From the NCBI GenBank assembly GCA_020850535.1, contig JADZEM010000013.1, forward strand, positions 1-64,000: a DNA stretch of 64,000 nucleotides, written 5' to 3'. A program made the translations under genes and the position numbers. The notes below the pieces were generated by a model. That model searched no databases and was not told where the DNA came from. It was given only the letters and a program-made list of their open reading frames with translations. The stretch comes from Chloroflexota bacterium. Its GTDB lineage: Bacteria; Chloroflexota; UBA6077; JACCZL01. Positions 52,097-59,265 of the stretch are shown here, piece after piece (positions within the stretch are counted from its first letter, which is position 1; each line of letters starts with the position of its first letter).

Positions 52097-53047
52097 ATGG
52101 GCATCCTGCTGGAGCTTCAGGCGCGCGGCGAGCTGCGCGCCGAGGATCTGGCCCAGACGTTTGAAGTCAGCGTTCGCACGATCTACCGTGACGTCGAGGC
52201 GCTGAGCGAGACGGGCGTGCCCGTCGTCGCGACGCCGGGCAAGGGGTACCGCCTGATGGACGGCTACTTCCTGCCGCCGGTCAGCTTCACGGCGGATGAG
52301 GCTGCCCTGCTGATGCTCGGCGGCGAGCTGGTGCGTGACCGCGTCGATCCGGGGCTGCGGCAGGCGGCCGAGGAAGCGCTCAAGAAGCTGGCCGGCGTGC
52401 TGCCGCCGGAGCGCCGCGAGGCGATGGAGCAGCGCCGCCAGGGACTGGCCTTTGCCCGGTTCACTGGGCGGCCCGACGACCGCCGGCTGGTGCTGGCGCG
52501 GCGAGCGATTGACGAGCGTCGCGTCGCCCACCTGGTGTACCACGCGCTGCATCGGGCCGCACCCGAGCCGCGCGATGTCGAGCCGATCCGCCTGGTGTTC
52601 CTGGGTGAGGCGTGGCACCTGATCGCCTACTGCCGGCTGCGCCAGGGTGTGCGCCTCTTCCGTCTGGACCGCATCGACCGGCTGGAGCTGTTGGAGGAAC
52701 GGTACGTCCCGGCCAGCCGCCACGAGATCGCCGGCCCGAACGAGCGCGACCTGGGCGATCTCCCCGAGGCGCGGGTGCGCTTCGACCCATCGATCCTGCG
52801 GTGGGTCCGCGAGCATCAGCCGTTCGTGCTGTTGCGGGAAGAGGCCCAGGCAACCGGCCCGGTCTTCGTGTACGCGCTCCGGAACGAGCGCGAGCTGATG
52901 AGCTGGCTTTTGCGGTGGGGCAGCGATGTTGAGGTGCTGGAGCCAGACTGGCTTCGCGCTCGGCTGGCCCAGGAAGCGCGCCTGATCCTGGCCCGGCACG
53001 CCACGCCGGCCGCCGAGCGCATAGCCGCCCCGCTGACAGCCACCTGA
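52097..53047 (+). CDS. WYL-domain transcriptional regulator
   Basis: This 316-residue protein has an N-terminal HTH_11-type helix-turn-helix (residues 1-58: ELRAEDLAQTFEVSVRTIYRDVEAL), a WYL domain (about 130-215, ligand-sensing; AWHLIAYCRLRQGVRLFRLDRI) and a C-terminal WCX region (about 225-300). Such proteins control DNA-repair, defence or metabolic genes in response to nucleotides or metabolites. Family members usually begin (M)NRTDRLLxILLELQ. Upstream of the ATG at 52097 the frame reads Asn-Arg-Thr-Asp-Arg-Leu, so translation may start at a CTG at 52076. It follows the flavoprotein gene and probably regulates it. Confidence 0.88.
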   Translation: MGILLELQARGELRAEDLAQTFEVSVRTIYRDVEALSETGVPVVATPGKGYRLMDGYFLPPVSFTADEAALLMLGGELVRDRVDPGLRQAAEEALKKLAGVLPPERREAMEQRRQGLAFARFTGRPDDRRLVLARRAIDERRVAHLVYHALHRAAPEPRDVEPIRLVFLGEAWHLIAYCRLRQGVRLFRLDRIDRLELLEERYVPASRHEIAGPNERDLGDLPEARVRFDPSILRWVREHQPFVLLREEAQATGPVFVYALRNERELMSWLLRWGSDVEVLEPDWLRARLAQEARLILARHATPAAERIAAPLTAT

Positions 53048-53227
53048 GCGGCGCCGCGCCTGCGGATCAGGGCATTGCGACAATGCGGTCGCCTCTTCCT
53101 GCGTGAGCCATCATATGGGCAAGGCGAGCTTGCGTATCGTCTGTCGATATCGTTGTGGTACACTACTACGGTGCGAACTCTTCTAAATATCTCGCGCGTG
53201 CGTGCGTGGTTTTCGTAGGCATCGTCT

Positions 53228-53752
53228 GTGGCTCCTGACACTGGTAACTGGCTGATCCCGCAGCGGCTCCTGGCATGTGCGTATCCCTGGGGCATCGATG
53301 GTCTGGGCTCCCTGGCCCAGCGTGGGATCACCCTGATCGTCAACATGCACGAGCGGCATCACGAGCCGGCTCGCCTCGCGCGGTTCGGCCTCAGCGAGAT
53401 TCATCTGCCGGTGCCGGATTTGACCGCGCCCACACCCGAGCAACTCGCGGATGGCGTCCACGCGATCCAGCAAGGGCTGGCCTCCGGCCACAGCGTTGCC
53501 GTCCACTGCGCGGCCGGCCTGGGCCGCACGGGCACCTTGCTGGCCTGCTACCTGGTATCGACCGGCCTCACCGCCGCCGAGGCTATCGCTGCGATCCGCG
53601 AGCTTCGGCCGGGCTCCGTCGAGACGGTCGAGCAGCAGGCCGCCGTCGAGGCGTTCGCACACGAGCGTGCCACGGATCGACGCCGACCGGCAGGCGAGGC
53701 CCGCCCATCCAGCGCGTATCCGCAGGAATTGCACGACGCGTCCGGCTCCTGA
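53228..53752 (+). CDS. Dual-specificity/tyrosine phosphatase-like protein
   Basis: This 174-residue protein has the cysteine phosphatase signature HCAAGLGRTGT (Cys near residue 98, Arg near 104; C-x5-R) and an upstream Asp in PVPDLTAPTPEQ suited as general acid. The start WLIPQRLLACAYPWG resembles DUSP23- and PTP-like bacterial phosphatases, and ELRPGSVETVEQQAAVEAF after the loop is typical. It should remove phosphate from Tyr/Ser/Thr residues or from small molecules. The start is a GTG at 53228. The 180-bp gap before it holds no gene. The last 25 residues are disordered. Confidence 0.85.
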   Translation: MAPDTGNWLIPQRLLACAYPWGIDGLGSLAQRGITLIVNMHERHHEPARLARFGLSEIHLPVPDLTAPTPEQLADGVHAIQQGLASGHSVAVHCAAGLGRTGTLLACYLVSTGLTAAEAIAAIRELRPGSVETVEQQAAVEAFAHERATDRRRPAGEARPSSAYPQELHDASGS

Positions 53753-53854
53753 CAGGACGGTGTCAGGAGGGCTGGCGTAGGCTGGTCCTACAGATGGGGC
53801 GGACGCTCCTGCCGATCCCGCTCCCATCGAGTACGCCGATGCCGGAGTTCCTGC

Positions 53855-54220
53855 ATGGCCTCGCTGATCGAGGGCGTGACCTACGCCATTCTCCCGACGG
53901 ATGACATGCCTCGTGCCCGCCAGTTCTTCACCGAGAAGCTCGGCCTGAGCACCGAGGACGACCAGGGCGACATCTTCAGCCAGTTCACCACGCGGGCGGG
54001 TACGATGTGGGCCATCGTGTCGCGGCCGTCGCACGCCGTTCCCCGGGGTGTCGAGCTGTATCTGGAGGTGACGGACGTGGACGAGGCGTTCCGCACCTGG
54101 ACGGCTCGGGGCGTGGAGACGATCACCGAGCCGGCGGATGCGCCGTTCGGACGGACATTCGCCTTCAAGGACGCGGATGGCCGGGTGCTGCATGCCTGGG
54201 CGCCGCTTCAGGGGCGCTGA
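53855..54220 (+). CDS. VOC family protein (glyoxalase/bleomycin-resistance type)
   Basis: A 121-residue single VOC module: strand TYAILPTDDMPRARQFFTEKLGL, then ELYLEVTDVDEAFRTWTARGVE, ending FAFKDADGRVLHAWAPLQ. The paired beta-alpha-beta-beta-beta units should form a dimer with metal or ligand sites at the interface. No clear His/Glu metal set is visible, so the role could be isomerase, dioxygenase or antibiotic binding. It is the first of three VOC genes within 1.6 kb on one strand, with no shared operon spacing. Confidence 0.83.
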   Translation: MASLIEGVTYAILPTDDMPRARQFFTEKLGLSTEDDQGDIFSQFTTRAGTMWAIVSRPSHAVPRGVELYLEVTDVDEAFRTWTARGVETITEPADAPFGRTFAFKDADGRVLHAWAPLQGR

Positions 54221-54462
54221 GCGTGATGGACCTGATGGCGTCTTCGCAGACGAGCATCGTGCCCCGTGCGCCGTTCTCATTCGAGGTGGCGCTGGCTGGG
54301 ATCATGCAGCGCTACGTCGGCTGGCAGGGCATCTGGGCACACTCCCTGCGCGTAACTGCGTAGGGGCATCCCCGGGGGTATCGCGCGCGAGTATCACGCA
54401 CGAAAGGCAGCGGCTCCGGCGCGTGGCGTCGCGAGCCACTGCAAGGTGGAGGACTCCCTCAC

Positions 54463-54852
54463 ATGGCACAGGTGCTCAACGGCGTCGGCATCGTCGTCGC
54501 CGACATGGCCCGATCGCTCGACTTCTACCGACGACTCGGCCTCGACGTGCCCGAGACCCCGCATGAGGGGCACGTCGACATCGCGCTGCCGAACGGGTTT
54601 CGGCTGATGCTGGACTCAGAGGCCGAGATGCGGACGTTCATGCCCGGGTGGGTTCGCCAGCACGGCAACCTGTTCAGCCTGGCCTTTCAGTGCGATAGCC
54701 CGTCGGAGGTCGACGCGGTCTATGGTGAGATAGTCGGCGCGGGCTATTGCGGCGACAAGGAGCCGTGGGACGCCTTCTGGGGGCAGCGCTACGCCAAGCT
54801 GCTCGACCCAGATGGCGTGCCCGTAGACCTCTACGCCACGCTGGAGATGTGA
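54463..54852 (+). CDS. VOC family protein
   Basis: A 129-residue VOC module, starting after GGTGGAGG at good spacing: LNGVGIVVADMARSLDFYRRLGL, then LFSLAFQCDSPSEVDAVYGEI, ending AKLLDPDGVPVDLYATLE. Different in sequence from its neighbour at 53855, closer to glyoxalase-like proteins acting on small aldehydes (uncertain). A stretch of about 240 bp before it holds no other gene. Confidence 0.85.
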   Translation: MAQVLNGVGIVVADMARSLDFYRRLGLDVPETPHEGHVDIALPNGFRLMLDSEAEMRTFMPGWVRQHGNLFSLAFQCDSPSEVDAVYGEIVGAGYCGDKEPWDAFWGQRYAKLLDPDGVPVDLYATLEM

Positions 54853-54982
54853 CGGCTCTCGCTCGGGTGCGGCGTGGCCGCGTGACGCCGCGTACCCTTG
54901 TATGACCGAACGTATGACCGAACGGGGCCCGATCGTCGCAGGCCGTGGCGGTCGGGCGTCCAGATTCGCTGACGGAGGCACG

Positions 54983-55414
54983 ATGGAAGCACGCGTTTCG
55001 CTGGTGACGCTCGGCACGCGCGACTTGCAGCGGTCGATCAGCTTTTACCGCGATGGCCTGGGTTGGCCGATGGCCGAGTTCGGCGCGGAGACCGGGCAGG
55101 TGGCGTTCTTCCGGACCGGCGGCACGATCCTGACCGTCTACTTGCGCCACCTGCTGGCCGAGGAGGCCGGACAATCACCGGAGGGCAGCGGGTTCGGCGG
55201 CATCGTGCTCTCGCACAACGTCCGCACCCGCGACGAGGTGGACACGGCGATCGCCGAGGTCGAGCGGGCCGGCGGCTCGGTGTTGCGGCCGGCCCGAGCG
55301 ATGGACTGGGGCGGTTACTGCGGGCACGTGGCCGACCCGGACGGGCACATCTGGGAGATCGCCTGGAACCCCGGTTTCCCAATCCTGGAAGACGGGACGC
55401 TCCAACTGCCGTAG
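54983..55414 (+). CDS. VOC family protein
   Basis: A 143-residue VOC module: VSLVTLGTRDLQRSISFYRDGLGW, VAFFRTGGTILTVYLRH, GGYCGHVADPDGHIWEIAWNPGF. The last segment, with Asp-Pro-Asp-Gly-His and Trp-Glu, is the common VOC ending and holds a likely metal Glu. The start is the ATG at 54983 after GGAGG; the longer frame from 54902 lacks a ribosome site. Such proteins are often annotated as glyoxalases; true substrate unknown. Confidence 0.86.
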   Translation: MEARVSLVTLGTRDLQRSISFYRDGLGWPMAEFGAETGQVAFFRTGGTILTVYLRHLLAEEAGQSPEGSGFGGIVLSHNVRTRDEVDTAIAEVERAGGSVLRPARAMDWGGYCGHVADPDGHIWEIAWNPGFPILEDGTLQLP

Positions 55415-55479
55415 CCCACTGCCGCAACCCATCGACCTAAAACCGCTGGCAGGCATGTGCGTGCGGTGGACATGCGAAG

Positions 55480-55513
55480 AGGGCGGCCCCGTCATCAGAT
55501 GGGGCCGCCCTCT
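55480..55513. terminator. Bidirectional terminator hairpin
   Basis: GAGGGCGGCCCC and GGGGCCGCCCTC arms (12 bp) with a 10-nt loop, between the convergent VOC and exported-protein genes. Only short T-rich sequence follows on the plus strand (TCGTCTGCTT). A second hairpin with GCCCTGACC/GGTCAGGGC arms lies at 55537-55569. Confidence 0.65.
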
Positions 55514-55580
55514 CGTCTGCTTGCGCTGCTGGAGCGCCCTGACCCTGCCGAGGCAGCGACGGTCAGGGCATCAGGCGAGA

Positions 55581-56003
55581 TCAGTCGTTGTCGTTGTCGT
55601 CGCCATCGTCGATGACGTTGACCTGGTAGGCGTCGAAGATGCCGTGTGCGCCGTACTCGCCCTGCATGTGGACGTAGTCGCCAAGGCTGATGCCGCTGCG
55701 GTTGAGCTGATCGTTGTAGATCCGCGCCCAGACGTTGCCGCCGACCATGCCGATGAGCGCCTCCGGCGGGTTCGTGTCCTTGTGGAGTTCAAGAACCTGA
55801 CCCTCGATGTTGCGCTCTTCGCTGTTGTCGTTGGTCTTGTCGTCGTTGTTGTCGTTGCTCTGGGCCGGGGCAGCCATGACCACCCGCGCGCCGCCGTCCG
55901 TCGGAAACAGCGGCGTGCCGGCGATGCTCGGCAGGGCGAGAGCGGTGGCGATGCCGCCGGTGAGCAGCAGCGCGCGGGCCCAGCGCCCGAAACTCGTCCT
56001 CAT
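55581..56003 (-). CDS. Small exported protein with OB-like module
   Basis: A 140-residue protein with a signal peptide (WARALLLTGGIATALALPS), a short Asn/Asp-rich linker (QSNDNNDDKTNDNSEE) and a beta-rich module from about residue 68 (IEGQVLELHKD) through ISLGDYVHMQGEYG to the C-terminal acidic tail (DDGDDNDND). The GDYVxxxGE pattern is shared with the C-terminus of the beta-helix protein at 33351-36149 and resembles OB-like or DUF5666-like folds. The start is the ATG at 56003 with AGGAGG upstream. The acidic tail suggests Ca2+ or other cation binding (inference). No family assigned with certainty. Confidence 0.75.
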   Translation of the reverse strand: MRTSFGRWARALLLTGGIATALALPSIAGTPLFPTDGGARVVMAAPAQSNDNNDDKTNDNSEERNIEGQVLELHKDTNPPEALIGMVGGNVWARIYNDQLNRSGISLGDYVHMQGEYGAHGIFDAYQVNVIDDGDDNDND

Positions 56004-56336
56004 GGTGCGTCCTCCTGATCGTGCGAGACTGGAGCGCCAGCACCCAGCCGCACATCCTCGGGCTGCGGGGCCGACACGAGGCGTACGCCCGTATCGATAC
56101 GGCGGGTGGCTGTCCTGAGCGGCTGCCAGCCCGCGCACACTGTCGAAGCAGTCTTCATGCTCCCTACATGATGCCATGGTCTGGCCTGCGATGTCCTGGG
56201 TGAACGTAAACATTTTCATAACATCGAAGTAGTTCGATGGCTGGGCGCGCAGACCGCGGCGCATTGTAGGCGAGTCGCGGCTGCGCCTGAACGCTTCGTC
56301 TCCTGCGCTCCGCGCCGGGCGATGATGGAGTGTCCG

Positions 56337-56352
56337 TGCTTCACGTGAAACA
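56337..56352. other. parS: parS site 3
   Basis: TGCTTCACGTGAAACA matches 15 of 16 positions of the consensus. It lies in the 460-bp gap 56004-56463, which otherwise holds no gene; the part at 56160-56300 is less GC-rich and may hold promoters. Confidence 0.88.
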
Positions 56353-56463
56353 ATCGGCTGAGAACCGCTGTCCGGGGCCGCCCGGTCCGGTATCCTGACC
56401 GCTGAGAGCAGACTGGATTTCTGGCAGGCTGGCCGACCAGGACGGAGAGGGACGCGACGCGCG

Positions 56464-57747
56464 ATGGCAGATGTGGCGGTGATCGGCGCTGGGGCGCTGG
56501 GAATGGCCGGGGCACGACGGCTGGCGCAGGGTGGCGCTCGCGTGACGATCTTCGAGCGCGAGGGGCAGGCCGGCGGCCTGACCGCCGGCTTCAAGGTCGG
56601 CGGGACGTGGCTCGACAAGTTCTATCACCACATCTTCCGCACCGATACCCGCATGATCGGCCTGTTCGACGAGCTGGGCCTGGGCGACCGGATGCAGTGG
56701 TATCGCCCGCCGACGGCCGTCCTGCGTGATGGTGCGATTCGCCGCTTCGATGGCCCGCTCGAAGTCCTCAAGTTCAGCCCGCTCTCGCTGCCGGCCCGCG
56801 TGCGCCTCGGCGCGGCGGTGGCCGCTCTCAAGCTCATCCCCGATCCGGAGCGCTTCGAGGGGCAGACCGCTGTCCAGTGGCTCAAGCGGTGGATGGGCCA
56901 GGAGGCGTATGAGGTCATCTGGGAGCCGCAGATTCGGGGCAAGTTCGGAGAGTACGCCGAGAGGATCGCGATGCCCTGGTTCTGGGCCAGAATCCACGAC
57001 CGAACCCCGCAGCTTGGCTATCCGCGCGGCGGCTTCCAGCAGATCTACGAGGCGCTGGCCGCCGATATCCAGCGGCGCGGCGGCACGCTCCAGTTAAACA
57101 CCGCCGTCGAGCGGATCGAGCGGCGCGGCGAGAAGCTGGTGATCGAGACGGCCGCCGGCCCATCCGAGTACGATGCCGTGCTCTGCTCCCTGCCGACGCG
57201 TCTCTTCGTGCAGGTCACCCAGGGGCTTCCCGCCGAGTACGTCGCACGGTTCAGCCAGTCCGGCGAGCATATCTCGGCCCACGTACTGATCCTCGAACTG
57301 GACCGCCAGCTACAGTCGGCCTACTGGGTCAGCGTGGCCGACCCTGGCTATCCGTTCGTGGCGCTGGTCGAGCACACCAACTGGATGCCGGCCTCGGAGT
57401 ACGGCGGCCGCCACCTGGTGTACCTCGGGAACTACCTCCCGAACGACCATGAGCTGTTCAGCCTCTCCGACGCCGAGGTGCTGGAGCGCTTCCTGCCGCA
57501 CCTGTCGCGGGTGAACCCTGCCTTTGACCGCTCCTGGGTCAAGGCCGCGCACGTCTTCGCCGCGCCGTACGCCCAGCCGATTGTCGGCGTCGGCTACCGC
57601 GAGGGGCTGCCGCCGTACCGCACGCCCGTGCCGGGCGTCTGGCTGGCGAACATGGGGCACGTCTACCCGCATGACCGTGGGCAGAACTACAGCGCGATCC
57701 TCGGCGAAGAGGTGGCTGAGAAGATCCTGGCGGAACTGCCAAGCTGA
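56464..57747 (+). CDS. FAD-dependent oxidoreductase, amine oxidase/desaturase type
   Basis: This 427-residue flavoprotein opens with the FAD motif VAVIGAGALGMAGARRLAQGG and GQAGGLTAGF, like protoporphyrinogen oxidases, phytoene desaturases and related amine-oxidase family members. It has SPLSLPARVRLGAAVAALK, YPRGGFQQIYEALAADIQRRGG (substrate side) and the closing GVWLANMGHVYPHDRGQNYS, the last with the C-terminal FAD contact. Proteins of this subgroup often sit in polysaccharide or cell-surface biosynthesis loci; none is here. The ATG at 56464 follows GAGAGGGACG. Substrate unknown. Confidence 0.85.
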   Translation: MADVAVIGAGALGMAGARRLAQGGARVTIFEREGQAGGLTAGFKVGGTWLDKFYHHIFRTDTRMIGLFDELGLGDRMQWYRPPTAVLRDGAIRRFDGPLEVLKFSPLSLPARVRLGAAVAALKLIPDPERFEGQTAVQWLKRWMGQEAYEVIWEPQIRGKFGEYAERIAMPWFWARIHDRTPQLGYPRGGFQQIYEALAADIQRRGGTLQLNTAVERIERRGEKLVIETAAGPSEYDAVLCSLPTRLFVQVTQGLPAEYVARFSQSGEHISAHVLILELDRQLQSAYWVSVADPGYPFVALVEHTNWMPASEYGGRHLVYLGNYLPNDHELFSLSDAEVLERFLPHLSRVNPAFDRSWVKAAHVFAAPYAQPIVGVGYREGLPPYRTPVPGVWLANMGHVYPHDRGQNYSAILGEEVAEKILAELPS

Positions 57748-57879
57748 TTTTCGCCGTATCCCACTCTCCGTCGCCCCAGTAGTGTCCCGTCAAGTGTGTA
57801 AGTAGGGATGTGATGTGGCCCTCGTCGTCTGGATCCTCAATCGAGAATCAAACCGCGTGATAGCATTCCGTGTACATGG

Positions 57880-58449
57880 GTGTTGGTCGTGCCCAGTGAT
57901 GGTCGTCTCGTAGCCCACCTCGCCCGCTGTACGCCCCTTACCGAGGAGTACGCGAACTGGTCTGATGGTCGGATCCGACTATGCCTCAGGGCGTACCTCA
58001 CCACGCTGATGCCACCGTTGGACTTCGTCACATCGTCGCGTTGCCTTGTACTCAGGGACGATGCTGTATTGGTTCAGCGCGACCGAGACAGCACTCACAT
58101 CCTGCCGGGAGGTCGACGCGAGGCGGACGAATCTCCGTTGGAAACCGCCCATCGCGAAGTCGCGGAAGAGTCGGGTTGGATCATCGCAGACCCGGTGCTT
58201 GTCGGTTTCATGCACTTCGCTCACCTCACTCCGAAGCCGTCAGGATACGCCTACCCTTATCCTGACTTCGTGCAAGTCGTGTACATGGCCCGGGCGAGGG
58301 AGTTTGTGGCGGACGCGAGGCTCGATGACGGGTACGAAGTCGAAACGGTGTTTCGCTCCATCGCTGAAGTTCAAGACATGGGGCTTCCAGCGAGCCAGCG
58401 GCTGTTTCTCGATGCGGCGCTTCGCTTGCGTGAGTTGCAGTCCCAGTAA
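57880..58449 (+). CDS. Nudix hydrolase
   Basis: This 189-residue protein has the Nudix box GGRREADESPLETAHREVAEESGW (positions about 77-100; family pattern G-x5-E-x7-REUxEExGU), which binds Mg2+ and cleaves nucleoside diphosphate-linked compounds. The N-terminal 45 residues precede the fold. The GTG at 57880 is uncertain; a later start in the DFVTSSRCLVLRDD strand region would leave the Nudix domain complete. The coding sequence is less GC-rich than its neighbours, with more A/T at third positions, suggesting recent transfer. Substrate unknown. Confidence 0.84.
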   Translation: MLVVPSDGRLVAHLARCTPLTEEYANWSDGRIRLCLRAYLTTLMPPLDFVTSSRCLVLRDDAVLVQRDRDSTHILPGGRREADESPLETAHREVAEESGWIIADPVLVGFMHFAHLTPKPSGYAYPYPDFVQVVYMARAREFVADARLDDGYEVETVFRSIAEVQDMGLPASQRLFLDAALRLRELQSQ

Positions 58450-58585
58450 CGTAGAGTTGCTGCCTGTCTGACCTTCGCGCTGTTCCCGCGCCTACCATCG
58501 TCCTACCCGTCTCAGCCGGGCGACCCTGGAGCGGGCCAGCGCTCGGGCTGGGGTCGCCGGTTCCGCTCGCGCCACTGGAGGCTCT

Positions 58586-59134
58586 ATGCGCATTCCCGGC
58601 ATCGACCCTGCCCTGGCTGAAGGCCCGATCCTCGCCGTGCTCAAGGCCCAGGCCGAGCGGTGGGGCGCGCCGCTCATCAATCACCTGCTCTACGCTCGCC
58701 GCCCCTCGATCTTCCGTGGGGCACGGGCGATGTGGACAGGCCTCGACCAGTCTGGCCTGATCGACGGCAAGCTGCAGGCGCTGATCAATCGGCGGGTGGC
58801 CTACCTGAACGGCTGCGCCTTTTGACAGGATATCAATGCTGCCGTGGGCAGCACCCTGGGCATCCCTGACGCGAAGCTGCTGGCGCTTGTGGACTGGGAG
58901 TCAAACCCGCTCTTTGACGAGACGGAGCGGCTCGTCCTCGAATACGCCGACGCCATCACCTACACCGACCGCGACGTCTCGGACGAGCTGTTTGCGCGGG
59001 TCCGTGCCCGCTTCGACGAGGACAGCATCGTCGAGTTGACGGAGATCGTCGCCTGGGAGAACGCCTCCTCGAAGTTCAACCGGGCGCTGCGGGTGCCGTC
59101 GCAAGGCCTCTGGCGGCGGGCCGACCGAGGCTGA
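58586..59134 (+). CDS. Probable selenoprotein, AhpD/carboxymuconolactone decarboxylase-like
   Basis: Read through one in-frame TGA (58823-58825), this is a 182-residue AhpD-like protein. The N-terminal part ends RRVAYLNGCAF with Cys77; the TGA at codon 80 takes the place of the second cysteine of the CxxC motif (family: CxxC-x-D-x-N); then comes QDINAAVGSTLGIPDAK and the usual remainder (YADAITYTDRDVSDELFAR, ENASSKFNRALRVPSQG). AhpD-type proteins use the CxxC pair as peroxidatic thiol or in disulphide exchange, and selenocysteine versions (CxxU) are known. The frame is open for 102 codons after the TGA with normal codon use. A hairpin (58837-58853) lies where a bacterial SECIS element is expected. 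The alternative is a TGC-to-TGA mutation in a decaying gene. Ribosome site GGAGG lies upstream of the ATG. Confidence 0.72.
58837..58853 (+). promoter_or_regulatory. Candidate SECIS hairpin after the in-frame UGA
   Basis: TGCTGCC (58837-58843) and GGCAGCA (58847-58853) form a perfect 7-bp stem with a GTG apical loop. The loop begins 18 nt after the UGA, within the usual 16-37 nt range for bacterial SECIS elements, and starts with G as SelB recognition requires. An outer GGAT/ATCC pair (58828-58831 and 58862-58865) may extend it. Confidence 0.6.
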
Positions 59135-59265
59135 GTAATCGGTCGGCCCGGGGCGGTGCACGCGTGCGCCTCGGTTGGGAGCGAACGGGCGCCCGGGATG
59201 CCACGCCGCCGCGTTCCTCAGGTACCCTTCTGCGTAGCAGTACGATCCCCGCTCGGGAGCTATCG

